Source of the DNA: Phycobacter sedimenti
Lineage (GTDB): Bacteria; Pseudomonadota; Alphaproteobacteria; Rhodobacterales; Rhodobacteraceae
NCBI RefSeq assembly: GCF_038148855.1
Contig: NZ_JBBVGR010000007.1
Coordinates: 263,679-327,678 of the forward strand
Reading direction: 5' to 3'
DNA: 64,000 nucleotides
Below the pieces are notes generated by a model that saw nothing but the letters and a program-made list of their open reading frames with translations, did not search any database and was not told the DNA's origin. This document shows positions 8,041 through 17,479 of this stretch, one piece after another. Within the stretch, counting starts at the first letter, position 1. The number at the start of each line of letters is the position of its first letter. The position numbers and the translations under genes are program-made.

Positions 8041-9003
8041 ATGCAAGGGCAATCGCCAACACCAGATGGTCAGGTCGCGGATGCGGTCAAGGGGAATTGG
8101 GTCGATACCCTTGCACCCGCCTGGAGCCGCCCCTACCTGCGCCTGAGCCGGGCGGACCGGCCCATTGGAACCTGGCTGCTGCTGATCCCCTGCTGGTGGG
8201 GGCTGGCGCTGGCGATCCTGTGGGATGAAACGCCGGTCTGGCAGGATGCGTGGATCTTTGTCGCCTGCGGTTTTGGCGCCTGGCTGATGCGCGGGGCGGG
8301 CTGCACCTGGAACGACATCACCGACCGCAACTTCGATGGCGCGGTAGAGCGCACACGCTCCCGTCCGATCCCCTCGGGGCAGGTCACCGTGCGCGGTGCG
8401 GTGATCTGGATGGGGCTGCAGGCGCTGGTCGCCTTCTGCATCCTGCTGACCTTCAATCAAGCCGCGATCGCCATGGGTATCCTCGCTCTGCTGCCCGTCG
8501 CAATCTACCCCTTTGCCAAGCGGTTCACCTGGTGGCCGCAGGTCTTTTTGGGGCTTGCGTTCAACTGGGGGGCCATGCTGGCCTGGGTGGCGCATACAGG
8601 ATCACTCGCCTGGCCGCCGGTGATCCTGTACCTCGCCGGGATCGCCTGGACGCTGTATTACGACACGATCTATGCCCATCAGGACACCGAAGACGATGCG
8701 CTGATCGGAGTAAAATCCACCGCCCGCCTGTTCGGAGACAACAGCCCGCGCTGGCTACGCCGCTTCATCGTGGCCACCGTCAGCCTGATGGCGCTGGCCG
8801 TCGTGATGGCCGCCCGCGAGGACGCCAGCCTGGTGACTTTGCTGGTCGCACTCGCCGGTCCCTGGGCGATGGGCTGGCACATGACCTGGCAGCTCAGGGT
8901 GTTTGACGCCGAAAACAGCCCCCGGCTGTTGCAACTGTTCCGGCTCAACCGTGATACCGGCTTGATTCCGCTTATCTTCTTTGCCGCAGCCAGTTTCGTG
9001 TGA
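8041..9003 (+). CDS. ubiA: 4-hydroxybenzoate polyprenyltransferase UbiA
   Basis: 320 residues. Attaches the polyprenyl tail to 4-hydroxybenzoate in ubiquinone synthesis, in the inner membrane. The two Asp-rich metal/diphosphate sites are visible: NDITDRNFD (about residues 96-104) and YDTIYAHQDTEDD (about 206-218), with about eight hydrophobic helices. Start ATG 8041 follows a GAGG site that overlaps the start region of the divergent rsmE; the open frame continues far upstream but only as the shadow of rsmE. Confidence 0.95.
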   Translation: MQGQSPTPDGQVADAVKGNWVDTLAPAWSRPYLRLSRADRPIGTWLLLIPCWWGLALAILWDETPVWQDAWIFVACGFGAWLMRGAGCTWNDITDRNFDGAVERTRSRPIPSGQVTVRGAVIWMGLQALVAFCILLTFNQAAIAMGILALLPVAIYPFAKRFTWWPQVFLGLAFNWGAMLAWVAHTGSLAWPPVILYLAGIAWTLYYDTIYAHQDTEDDALIGVKSTARLFGDNSPRWLRRFIVATVSLMALAVVMAAREDASLVTLLVALAGPWAMGWHMTWQLRVFDAENSPRLLQLFRLNRDTGLIPLIFFAAASFV

Positions 9004-9064
9004 TTGAACCGCCCCCTTTGGCGCTGTAAGACAATGCCCAGCCATTGCGGAGAATGCCTATCAT

Positions 9065-11041
9065 ATGCGCCTGTCATCGCTCCTGATCCCGACCCTGTCC
9101 TTCGCTGCTGCGGCGGGGCTGAGCCTGGTGGCCGCCAGTTTCGCCGTGACCGCCGTCGAACGCGGCAGCGAGCGGGAGGTACGACGGAGCCTGGATGTCT
9201 CCGGCATGCATTGGGCCGAGGTGACGGCAAACGGACTGCAGGTGATCCTGCAGGGTACCGCCCCGGACGAGGCCACCCGCTTTGCCGCCATATCGTTGGC
9301 GGGCAGCATCGTCGATGCGGCCCGGGTGATCGACGATATCACCGTCCCTCCGGCCGAAGGTCTGGCACCACCACGGTTTTCCGCCGAAATCCTGCGCAAT
9401 GATCGCGGGATCTCCATCAGCGGTTTGATCCCTCTATCCGCATCGCGGGAAGACCTTAGGGACCAGCTTCAGGATATCGCGCGGCAGAACCGGAAAAAAG
9501 TGACCGACCTGCTGGAGGCAGGTGACTATCCTGCCCCCCAGGACTGGGAACCTTCCATGGAGTTTGCGCTCGCCGCGCTGGAATTGCTGCCGCGCTCCAA
9601 GATTTCGGTCGAGGCCGGCGCTGTCTCGGTCACGGCAATTGCCGACAGCGCCGAGGAGCGCAGCGCATTCGAGCGCCAGCTGACCCGCATCGCGCCGCCA
9701 CAGATCCGCATCAGCCTTGATATCGCCGCGCCGCGCCCCGTCATCACGCCCTTTACCCTGCGGTTCCTGATTTCCGAAGGCGGCGCGCGGTTCGATGCCT
9801 GCTCTGCCGAAAGCGAGGAAAGTCAGGCGCGTATCCTGTCTGCCGCCCGCGCGGCCGGATTGGAAGGCGAAGCAAACTGCGTGATCGGCATGGGGGTACC
9901 CTCGCCAAACTGGGCCGATGCCGCCGAACTGAGCATCCAAAGCCTTGCAGCCATTGGTGACGGGTCCGTGACCATTGCAAATGCGGATATCACCCTGGTC
10001 GCCGCCGAAGGCACGCCCGAGCCACTGTTTGACAAGGTGGTCGGTGAGCTGGAAACCGCTCTGCCCGAGGTCTTTGCCCTGCATGCCGTGCTGCCCGTGC
10101 CCGAAGCCGCTGCGGCGGCAGGTCCGCCAGAATTCACCGCAACGCTCAGCCCCGAAGGACAGGTTCAGCTGCGCGGGCGCATCAACGATGCGGCGACCCG
10201 CACCATCGCCGACAGCTACGCCAAGGCGCGGTTCGGTTCAGGCAGCGTCTACACCGCAACCCGCGTGGTGGACGGTCTGCCAGCCGACTGGCCCGTGCGG
10301 GTGCTGGCGGGGCTTGAGGCCCTGTCCTACCTGCAACGCGGCGCGGTGACTGTGACCCCGGACAGTCTGGAGTTGCGCGGAATGAGCCACAACCAGGATG
10401 CTCCGGCGGATATCGCGCGCTTCCTGTCGGCGAAACTGGGTGAAGCGGAAAGCTACGATCTCGATATCACCTATGAAGAGCCCCCCGCTCCTGAAGATCA
10501 GCCGATGCCGCCAGAGCTGTGTCAGGCGCAGCTGATCGGTGTGCAGCTCGATGCCGGAAAGATCACCTTTGAACCCGGCTCTGCCACGGTCGAGGCTGCC
10601 AGCGGCGTGATCCTCGACAAGATTGCCGCCATCCTTGAAGACTGCGGCCCGATCCGGCTTGAGATCCAGGGCCACACCGACAGCCAGGGCCGCGAGGAAA
10701 TGAACCAGAACCTCAGCCAGGCGCGGGCGCAATCGGTTCTGAACGAATTGAGGGCGCGGCGCATCCTGACCTCGACCTATGTGGCGCGGGGGTACGGCGA
10801 AAGCACGCCCATCGCCTCGAACGACACCGAAGAGGGACGCGAAGCCAACCGGCGGATCGAATTCAAGCTGATGCTCCCCAGCACCGGAATCGCGGCGGAT
10901 GGCAAACTTGACGCCGATCCGGCCGAAGCCGCAGCGAATGATGCGACCGAGGCCGTGACTGAAACAGAAGCATCAGAAGCCGCATCAACAGAGGCCCCCG
11001 CACAGGCAGATGACAGCGCACAGGAGACATCGGACCAATGA
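9065..11041 (+). CDS. OmpA-family envelope protein with long periplasmic region
   Basis: 658 residues. An N-terminal hydrophobic segment (about 7-30) acts as signal or anchor. Residues about 45-490 hold several BON-like repeats (patterns such as GLQVILQGTAPDEATR and GQVQLRGRINDAATRTIADSYAK), small lipid-associated domains. Residues about 500-605 are an OmpA-type peptidoglycan-binding domain with FEPGSATV, IQGHTDSQG, LSQARAQSV and NRRIEFKL. The last 45 residues are acidic, rich in Ala, Glu and Thr. It probably links an envelope layer to the cell wall. Its stop overlaps the next start by four bases (ATGA). Confidence 0.88.
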   Translation: MRLSSLLIPTLSFAAAAGLSLVAASFAVTAVERGSEREVRRSLDVSGMHWAEVTANGLQVILQGTAPDEATRFAAISLAGSIVDAARVIDDITVPPAEGLAPPRFSAEILRNDRGISISGLIPLSASREDLRDQLQDIARQNRKKVTDLLEAGDYPAPQDWEPSMEFALAALELLPRSKISVEAGAVSVTAIADSAEERSAFERQLTRIAPPQIRISLDIAAPRPVITPFTLRFLISEGGARFDACSAESEESQARILSAARAAGLEGEANCVIGMGVPSPNWADAAELSIQSLAAIGDGSVTIANADITLVAAEGTPEPLFDKVVGELETALPEVFALHAVLPVPEAAAAAGPPEFTATLSPEGQVQLRGRINDAATRTIADSYAKARFGSGSVYTATRVVDGLPADWPVRVLAGLEALSYLQRGAVTVTPDSLELRGMSHNQDAPADIARFLSAKLGEAESYDLDITYEEPPAPEDQPMPPELCQAQLIGVQLDAGKITFEPGSATVEAASGVILDKIAAILEDCGPIRLEIQGHTDSQGREEMNQNLSQARAQSVLNELRARRILTSTYVARGYGESTPIASNDTEEGREANRRIEFKLMLPSTGIAADGKLDADPAEAAANDATEAVTETEASEAASTEAPAQADDSAQETSDQ

Positions 11042-11352
11042 ACAGAACGGAGTTCATCATTACCACAGCCATCATCCTGTTTGCGGCCTTTGCGATGGGT
11101 TGGTTCGCGAATTGGCTGGTGCATCGCTTTACCCGCGTGCGCCAGAGCGACGTGGCCGACCTCGACCGGATGAGTCAGGAGCTGCACGAAGCCGAGGAAA
11201 CCCGTGATCAGGCGATCACCTACCTGCAGCAGCGTGAGGCGGAGCTGACCAACCAGCTCACCCAGACCGAAGCGGAGCTGAACGCCGCGATGGAAGGGCT
11301 GCGCGATGCCCGCCGCGAGGCCGAGGAACTGCGCGGACAACTCGAGCGCTAG
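11038..11352 (+). CDS. Membrane-anchored coiled-coil protein
   Basis: 104 residues. One transmembrane helix (about residues 7-28) followed by a continuous heptad-type coiled coil (about 38-104) rich in Glu, Gln, Ala and Leu. Starts inside the stop codon of the OmpA-family gene (ATGA overlap), which points to translational coupling and a shared envelope role. No enzyme motif. Last native gene before the genomic island. Confidence 0.85.
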   Translation: MNRTEFIITTAIILFAAFAMGWFANWLVHRFTRVRQSDVADLDRMSQELHEAEETRDQAITYLQQREAELTNQLTQTEAELNAAMEGLRDARREAEELRGQLER

Positions 11353-11878
11353 GCTGGGACTTGGACTTGCGTGTAGGTGCGTCGTCGAGGACCTGGGGTC
11401 TTTTCGTTTGGGATGGTTGGCCCTGTGATCTCTGAAGTCTGCAGTGCGGCGCTTTGATCCACCGGGCAGACGGCAAACACCCCTCCTTTCATATACGCCG
11501 GACCTGAGACGCCTCACGTTATGGCAAGTCGATCCCGCCAGATCGGCGGGGATAGGGTTTCGGAAAGGTCTGAAGACACTTTCAGGAAAATGCGTCGCTG
11601 CTTGCCTTGGTAAAAGGATCTGCCTGTCCAAACGTCAAACGCGTCTACCCCACGCCAACCGGCAGCCCCATCAGCCACGAGCCGACTCATCCAGGCTGAA
11701 AGGCAAGAGTGATTCACCCCCCAAGCCAGTTTCTTGAACATCGAACTGGGCAATAATCACGGACATCGACCCCTTCGGACCGAATTGCCTGCAACCGCAC
11801 CAAAGGGGCGCGCAGACCACAACCTATCGCCCTTGCAAGCAGAGCTGCAGGTGCATTGCAGCGAACGGTTTGTGGAAA
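11353..11878. other. Intergenic stretch without recognised gene
   Basis: About 525 bases between the coiled-coil gene and the left island end. A minus-strand frame at 11514-11753 reads like protein in its second half (SFYQGKQRRIF, SDLSETLSPPIWRDRLA), but it has no good start signal or recognisable family. It may be a decayed gene. No tRNA or clear terminator was seen. Confidence 0.4.
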
Positions 11879-11906
11879 ATGGTGCTGCTGGAGAGAATTG
11901 AACTCT
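11879..11906. repeat. attL: left 28-bp direct repeat of the island
   Basis: Identical over 28 bases to 24141-24168, the CCA end, acceptor strand and T-arm part of tRNA-Thr. The bases on each side differ between copies (left ends TAGTTTC, right ends CGACC), so this is the expected attachment core. Confidence 0.92.
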
Positions 11907-11963
11907 AGTTTCATTTGTCTTTCACACTGATTTTATTACATAAAAATTTCGCCGCAGCAAGCG

Positions 11964-11985
11964 CTGTGTAGGAGTTCTGTGTGGA
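11964..11985 (+). repeat. Tandem arm-type repeats near attL
   Basis: CTGTGTAGGAGT at 11964-11975 and CTGTGTGGA at 11977-11985, same orientation, 13 bases from start to start, 58 bases inside the core repeat. The same arrangement occurs at the other island end (24062-24086). Likely binding sites for the integrase arm domain or an excision factor (inference). Confidence 0.6.
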
Positions 11986-12161
11986 TGTCTGTTTGTTGGG
12001 AAACCGGAATGAACCGGCAACGGTTCTCTTGAACTACGCGGCTCCCATCCAAGAAAAAATCGATCCACGCCCCTGAGTCCATGCTCGCTCGAAATTCCGG
12101 CGACCAACCCTTCGGCGAACGCCCCGGCAGAACTTCCGCCGGGGGTCTTGTCGTCGTTGCT

Positions 12162-12713
12162 TTACCGGGTCGCGAGTTTCTTCTCGGCACGCAGGGCAGC
12201 TTTATATGCCAATCGGTCTGCCCTCTCATTATACTTGGACCCGTTGTGCCCTCGGAGCCATTTCCATGTGATGTTGCGCCCTGCTGCAGCGCTATCCAAA
12301 CGCTCCCAGAGATCGCGGTTCTCAACGGCCTTGCCCCCGCTTCGCTTCCAGTCGTTGGCTTTCCACTTCGCCAACCAGCCATTCATGGCATTTGGAATTA
12401 GATTTGCGTCGCAGAAAACCGTGATCGGTTCCTGAGTGACCCGGCCAAGCTTTTCCAGCGTCGCGCACACCGCAGTGAGTTCCATTCTGTTGTTCGTCGT
12501 CGACAATTCGTAACCACTTGCCTCTCGGGACTTGGCGATCTCACCCCCTGCTGTTTTTCGAAGAGTAACAGAACCCCAGCCACCGTGGCCGGGATTTCCG
12601 ATGCAGGAGCCGTCCGTATAGATTTCGATGCGGGTCTGGCCCTCGTCGAGCTGGGCACCGCGTTCCTGTTTGCGGTTCTGGACAGAGTTTACCTTTGTTG
12701 TAGTAGTATTCAT
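12162..12713 (-). CDS. Ribonuclease HI, island-borne copy
   Basis: 183 residues from ATG 12713; the frame is open to 12782 but homology starts after the Thr-rich N-terminus. Cuts RNA in RNA-DNA hybrids. The four acidic catalytic residues are present: IYTDGSCIGNPG (Asp), NNRMELTAV (Glu), VFCDANLI (Asp) and HNGSKYNERADRLA (Asp, with the upstream His). A 30-residue N-terminal extension and the C-terminal Lys/Arg-rich tail are unlike the compact chromosomal enzyme. In mobile elements such genes may help replication or plasmid-like maintenance. First gene inside attL, transcribed toward it. Confidence 0.9.
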   Translation of the reverse strand: MNTTTTKVNSVQNRKQERGAQLDEGQTRIEIYTDGSCIGNPGHGGWGSVTLRKTAGGEIAKSREASGYELSTTNNRMELTAVCATLEKLGRVTQEPITVFCDANLIPNAMNGWLAKWKANDWKRSGGKAVENRDLWERLDSAAAGRNITWKWLRGHNGSKYNERADRLAYKAALRAEKKLATR

Positions 12714-12924
12714 GGTCAGCTTTCTTGATTTTGGCTGGCGATGCTTACTGGGCCGTGCGGCGTGTAGCCGACGGTCAAGCATCAGGTTGGCTGTGGTTGG
12801 ATTGTTTGGAGCCCAATCGAGTTCCGACTACGCTGCCCTGCGAATTCGAGGCGTCGTCAAGCCGGAGCAACAGGACCGCGAAACACGCAAAATGCGTGTT
12901 CCTATAGCTTGCGTGTTCGCTGCG

Positions 12925-13773
12925 TCAGAAATCGCAGTCGTCAGATGCCGTCTCTGGTTCCTTAAGGTGGCCGCCGATTGCGGCAATTTTGCTGTCATCC
13001 AGCTCGTCAGCGAAGAACAACCACTCGGCCATCGACCGGAGCTTGGCGGTCCCAACTGCGAGCTGAATCGCCTCGGCTGCAATCTCCTCATCCTGCCACG
13101 GCAGCTTACCGAGCGCCTCGCGAATTTTCGTGGCGATCTTCTCAATGTGGGCGCAACGTTCGGCATTGGTCAATTCGGGGCGATCTTTTCGCTCCGGCAA
13201 GTCGTCCTGCCGATCTCGCCACCATTCGCCTGTCGCCGTTTTTCCTGCAGCTGTCATTGTCTTCCACCTTTTACGCATAATGTCGACGGAGCGTGCTCCA
13301 ACACCGCTGGCACCGGCTATCTCCTTTACCTTCAACCGCTCGCCCGGCAACCGGACCAACCTCCAGGCAGCATCCATTCTCTCATTCTTCGTCAGCGGTA
13401 ATTGCTCCCGCGAGTTTGCCCTTACAGCTGCCAGCATGGCCCCTGCTCGGTTCCCTTGAAATACTGTTGCAGAGACGGTCTCGCGCGGCTTGGCGGTGGC
13501 GTAAGCGGCAAGCCGGTGATAGCCGTCGAGAAGAACAAGGCGACCCGTCGGCTGTCCGGTGGCATCAATCTCCTGCCAGACTAGGACGGGGTCGAGTTCT
13601 CCGGACGCCCTGAGCGTTTGAGTAAGGCCGCGAACATGGGCCTTGTCGGTGACGATGTGTCGAAACCGAAACTCCGGGTCGTTGGTTATCTCTCCAGGCC
13701 GGAGCATCCGGCAGGAAATAAGGGTCTGGCCCTGTTCGGGCTGGGCACCGCTGGGTGTGGTGGGATTCTGCAT
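12925..13773 (-). CDS. ParB/Srx N-terminal-domain protein
   Basis: 282 residues from ATG 13773, chosen because AAGGA precedes it; an upstream in-frame start at 13830 is less likely. The N-terminal half is a ParB-like nuclease/CTPase fold: GLTQTLRASGELDPVLVW and VLLDGYHRLAAYA (the GxHR motif of the ParB fold). A helix-turn-helix-like segment follows (KVKEIAGASGVGARSVDIMRKR). No ParA partner is nearby, so it is more likely an element-specific regulator or DNA-binding protein than a partition protein. Confidence 0.82.
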   Translation of the reverse strand: MQNPTTPSGAQPEQGQTLISCRMLRPGEITNDPEFRFRHIVTDKAHVRGLTQTLRASGELDPVLVWQEIDATGQPTGRLVLLDGYHRLAAYATAKPRETVSATVFQGNRAGAMLAAVRANSREQLPLTKNERMDAAWRLVRLPGERLKVKEIAGASGVGARSVDIMRKRWKTMTAAGKTATGEWWRDRQDDLPERKDRPELTNAERCAHIEKIATKIREALGKLPWQDEEIAAEAIQLAVGTAKLRSMAEWLFFADELDDSKIAAIGGHLKEPETASDDCDF

Positions 13774-13999
13774 CAGGTTCCTTTCTGCAGCACAAATGGG
13801 AAAGCCCCCGCCGGGCAAGGCGAGGGCCATTCGAAGGTTTAGAACTGGTGGCCGTTGGCGTGCGGCTCTCTTTCCTCCTAGGGTGAGGGATAATTGCTCG
13901 AAGTGCCCGAAGACGAACTGCAGGCGCAGGTCTCTTTAGGGCAAAGGTGTGGGTTTTTGATTCCGAGCATGCGAATGAACCTTAACTGTTTGATTTTTA

Positions 14000-14635
14000 T
14001 TACATTCCCCAGCGGAGCAATCCCGCCTCGGCTTCCGCCACATCTCGACGGATGCGAAGGACGGTCTGGCGGCTCAGCCCTGCCGCTCGCGCCACTTCGG
14101 AGGTTCCCGCTCCGGCGTTCGTCATGTCCCGCACGAGGTTAAGCTGGTCGCGGTTGTAGGAAGGCTTGCGACCTCGGTAGACCTCTGGTTTCTCGACCTT
14201 CGCATGCTCGATACCAGCCCGCTGGGCCTCCTTCGCGGCTTCAGCTTGGGCCTGAGCCGTGGCAGCCATGAAGGCGATGAGCGCATCCCTGACAGCCTGT
14301 TGGGTCGGGTCAGTAGTGGCACCATCAAAAGTCATCGAATTGATCACGGTTTTGATGGTGACCCCTTTTCGCATAAAGTGCCGGATGGTGTCCGTCACGT
14401 CCTGGTAATTTCGGCCCAGGCGGTCCACCCAGCGCACCACAAGAGTATCCCCCCGACGGAGCTTGTCGAACAGCCGTCGTCCTTCTGGTCTCTCTGACAG
14501 CACAGTCGAAACACCAGATTGCCCATGGTCCGAGACAACCTCGTCAATCGTGAAGCCAGCCTTGCGCGCTTGATCGACCTGATGCTCGGGTGTCTGATCG
14601 GCGGTGGAGACACGGGCGTAGAATATTGTGGCCAT
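14000..14635 (-). CDS. Serine recombinase (resolvase/invertase family)
   Basis: 211 residues. The N-terminal catalytic domain has YARVSTADQTPEHQ with the nucleophile Ser at about residue 10, then LSERPEGRRLFDKLRRGDTLVVRWVDRLGRN (Arg residues of the active site). The C-terminal part has a helix-turn-helix (TSEVARAAGLSRQTVLRIRRD). Of resolvase/invertase size, not the large serine integrase type. Within the island it may resolve multimers or control gene orientation. Three GTRTAC-centred motifs lie upstream (14651-14753). Confidence 0.92.
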   Translation of the reverse strand: MATIFYARVSTADQTPEHQVDQARKAGFTIDEVVSDHGQSGVSTVLSERPEGRRLFDKLRRGDTLVVRWVDRLGRNYQDVTDTIRHFMRKGVTIKTVINSMTFDGATTDPTQQAVRDALIAFMAATAQAQAEAAKEAQRAGIEHAKVEKPEVYRGRKPSYNRDQLNLVRDMTNAGAGTSEVARAAGLSRQTVLRIRRDVAEAEAGLLRWGM

Positions 14636-14650
14636 GTTATTCCCTGTGAG

Positions 14651-14753
14651 GTGTACTTAAAGGTGGTGTCCGATGAATAGAGCGCCCGAAAGCAAAATTC
14701 AACCCTTTCGTACACCCCAGAGCACGCCTCAAAAGGTGTTCTTTGAGGTATAC
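14651..14753. repeat. Candidate res-like motifs upstream of the serine recombinase
   Basis: Three related sites: GAGGTGTAC with GTGTAC at 14651-14656, its inverse GTACACC at 14710-14716, and GAGGTATACC with GTATAC at 14748-14753. They occupy about 100 bases just upstream of the recombinase start, where resolvase binding sites usually are. Weak evidence by eye only. Confidence 0.3.
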
Positions 14754-14836
14754 CCTTGTGAGCAAAGAAAGCACCTGTCCATTCCGGGCGCGTTCACATA
14801 GCCTGCCGGAGGAGAATTTCTGATTAGGAGAACAAC

Positions 14837-15241
14837 ATGAAATTGTGTTTACTACTGGTGGCAGCATCCTTTGTCGTGCTTGCTGCGTGTAGCGGCACGA
14901 TGCAAGGTGTAGTGCGCGGCGAAGGCACTCGAGTTCAGATCGAATATGAACAAGGAATGGACCGAGACTATTATCGCACGACGCTAGACGGGGAAAACTT
15001 CTCTGGTCAGGCAGTTGACGCAGGGGCCACCAGCGGTGTCGGCACAGTGTTTACCGGCGGAGCAGTGGGAACAGTTGTTGTGACGAACAGCAGTGGGAAT
15101 TTCGTGGCAGTTCTTATAGGCGACCGTGGATCAACCGTGAGATGCCAAATGAACTATGCGGATAGTTCGGGCTTCACAACGGCTGGCGGTGTAGGCATCT
15201 GCCAGCATAGCGATGGTCGCATCATCGACGTGGCTTGGTGA
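14837..15241 (+). CDS. Small lipoprotein of unknown function
   Basis: 134 residues. Signal peptide with a lipobox (VLAAC, Cys at about residue 18), so it should be lipid-anchored at the envelope. The mature part is beta-rich and Gly/Ser/Thr-rich with a GVGTVFTGGAVGTVVV stretch and two further Cys (about 103 and 120) that could form a disulphide. I recognise no family. Good ribosome-binding site (TTAGGAGA). It is in the island between the recombinase and the hsd operon, so it may be cargo unrelated to restriction. Confidence 0.75.
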   Translation: MKLCLLLVAASFVVLAACSGTMQGVVRGEGTRVQIEYEQGMDRDYYRTTLDGENFSGQAVDAGATSGVGTVFTGGAVGTVVVTNSSGNFVAVLIGDRGSTVRCQMNYADSSGFTTAGGVGICQHSDGRIIDVAW

Positions 15242-15454
15242 CGGGAGGTTTTTGTTGCTGCAACATATGGTTAGCGAATGCCCCCCCACCGGGGGGAACG
15301 CGCAGGCTTATCTATATATCTCGGTCAGACGGATTTTTTCGGTGAAATAAAACGGGTAGCAAGAAAGACAGCTTGCTGCTGCCCCAACACTTGCAACCCA
15401 CAGATGTTTCAAGCAATCCTGCCTGTAACAACTGGCAGGGAAAGCAAAATCGCA

Positions 15455-17479
15455 ATGAGCAGTACAGACATCAAGTCGTTGGGGTCGTTCGTCTGGTCCA
15501 TCGCAGAACTTTTACGCGGCGACTTCAAGCAGTCCGAATATGGCAAGGTCGTCCTGCCCTTCGTCGTCCTGCGTCGTCTCGACTGCATTCTCGAAGAAAC
15601 CAAGCCTGCTGTTCTCGAGATGGCTGCGTCGCTGCCCGACGATATGGATGATGAAGCCCGCGACACATTGCTGTCAGGCGTGGTTGGCCAGAACATTCAA
15701 CTCTACAACTTGTCCAGGTTCACCTTCGCATCGCTCAAGGGGCAGGACGCGAAGGACATCCACAAGAACCTGATCGACTACATCACCAAGTTCTCGGGCA
15801 ATGTCCGTGATGTATTCCTCGATAAGTTCCTGTTCACCGACCAGCTCAAGCGCCTCAACGATGCGGGGCTGCTCTATCAGGTATTCGACCGCTTTACCCA
15901 GATCGACCTCCATCCGAAAGCCATCTCGAACCTTGAGATGGGGTATCTGTTCGAAGACCTCATCCGGCGCTTCTCGGAAATCTCGAACGAGACCGCTGGG
16001 GAACACTACACACCGCGCGAGGTCATTCGCCTGATCGTGTCGCTCCTGCTGATCAACGACAAGGATGCGCTGACAGGAACTGGCGTCATTCGCCAGGTCT
16101 ACGACCCAGCAGCGGGAACCGGTGGGATGCTCTCCATCGCCGAGATGGAGATGAAGGCGCTGAACGACCGCATCCGCGTCGAACTCTTCGGGCAGGAACT
16201 GAACCCTGAATCCTTCGCGATCTGTAAGTCCGACATGCTGGTGACCGGACACAACCCCGAGAACATCGCCTTCGGCAACACGCTCACCCAAGACGCCCAC
16301 GCCTCCAAGCGCTTCCACTACATGCTGTCCAATCCCCCCTATGGCGTGGACTGGAAGAAATACGCCGACCCAATCAAGGACGAGGCATCGGAACAAGGGA
16401 TGGCCGGGCGCTTTGGTGCCGGTCTTCCGCGCATCTCGGACGGGCAGTTGCTGTTCCTCCAGCACATGATCTCCAAAATGCGCAACGACGAACAAGGGTC
16501 GCGCATTGGAATTGTCATGAACGGGTCGCCGCTCTTCACGGGCGGGGCCGGGTCAGGCGAAAGCGAAATCCGCCGCTGGATGCTCGAAAATGACTGGGTC
16601 GAGGCGATCATCGCTCTGCCGACGGACCTTTTCTACAACACGGGCATCCAGACCTATGTCTGGCTGCTCACCAACCGCAAGGACACCGCACGGCGGGGTA
16701 AGGTGCAACTGATCGATGCCAGCGGGGAACGCTTCTGGAAATCCATGCGGAAATCCCTCGGGTCCAAGCGCCGGGAAATCCCCGAAGAGGCGACCGAGGA
16801 AATCGCTCGCATCTACCATGACATGCTGAACGGCAACTCAGGCTGGGAAGACGTGTCCAAGATCTTCGACACCACCGACTTCGGGTATCGCGAAATCCGG
16901 GTGGAGCGCCCGCTTAGGCTTGCTTTTGAGGTGACCCGAGAGGGGCTTGAGGCGTTGCGCGATGCAAAGCCTTTCCAACGGCTTGGCGAGACTGAACAGC
17001 GTAGCTTGCTGGAGGCCTTACTGGTTCACTTGCCGGCAGATGAAAGGTGGATTGACCGAGAGGACTTCGACACGGCGCTAACACGTGCTCTCAAGACGGT
17101 TGGTGTCAAGGTGGGCGCACCTGTTCGGAAGGCCATTCTGTCCGCGCTGTCCGAACGCGACGAAAATGCCGAGGCCTGCACCGACAGGCACGGCAACCCA
17201 GAACCAGACACCGATCTGCGCGATCACGAACTGGTGCCACTGAACGAGGACTGGCGCGCCTATGTGCAGCGTGAGGTTCTGCCTTTCGCCCCCGATGCCT
17301 GGGTGGATGAGAGTTACACCGACGCACAGGATGGCGGCATCGGGCGCGTCGGGTATGAGATCAACTTCAACCGCTACTTCTACAAATACGTGCCCCCTAG
17401 ACCGCTGGAAGAGATCGACGCCGAGTTGAAGGCGCTCGAAGCAGAAATCGCGGGTCTGCTGCAGGAGGTGGTCGAGTGA
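15455..17479 (+). CDS. hsdM: Type I restriction-modification methyltransferase subunit HsdM
   Basis: 674 residues from ATG 15455 (the frame is open from 15278, but conserved sequence starts at MSSTDIKSLGSFVWS and AGGGAAAG precedes it). Methylates adenine N6 in the recognition site as part of the M2S or R2M2S complex. An N-terminal helical HsdM domain (about 1-150) is followed by the methylase core with DPAAGTGGM (SAM binding, about residues 218-226) and SNPPYG (catalytic, about 291-296). An extra region of about 180 residues at the C-terminus includes helical segments and ends in a coiled coil. It overlaps hsdS by four bases (GTGA). Confidence 0.95.
   Translation: MSSTDIKSLGSFVWSIAELLRGDFKQSEYGKVVLPFVVLRRLDCILEETKPAVLEMAASLPDDMDDEARDTLLSGVVGQNIQLYNLSRFTFASLKGQDAKDIHKNLIDYITKFSGNVRDVFLDKFLFTDQLKRLNDAGLLYQVFDRFTQIDLHPKAISNLEMGYLFEDLIRRFSEISNETAGEHYTPREVIRLIVSLLLINDKDALTGTGVIRQVYDPAAGTGGMLSIAEMEMKALNDRIRVELFGQELNPESFAICKSDMLVTGHNPENIAFGNTLTQDAHASKRFHYMLSNPPYGVDWKKYADPIKDEASEQGMAGRFGAGLPRISDGQLLFLQHMISKMRNDEQGSRIGIVMNGSPLFTGGAGSGESEIRRWMLENDWVEAIIALPTDLFYNTGIQTYVWLLTNRKDTARRGKVQLIDASGERFWKSMRKSLGSKRREIPEEATEEIARIYHDMLNGNSGWEDVSKIFDTTDFGYREIRVERPLRLAFEVTREGLEALRDAKPFQRLGETEQRSLLEALLVHLPADERWIDREDFDTALTRALKTVGVKVGAPVRKAILSALSERDENAEACTDRHGNPEPDTDLRDHELVPLNEDWRAYVQREVLPFAPDAWVDESYTDAQDGGIGRVGYEINFNRYFYKYVPPRPLEEIDAELKALEAEIAGLLQEVVE

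Noticed and set aside
11514..11753. 80-codon minus-strand frame left of the island
   Set aside because: Parts read like protein but there is no start signal, partner or family; possibly a decayed gene, not called.
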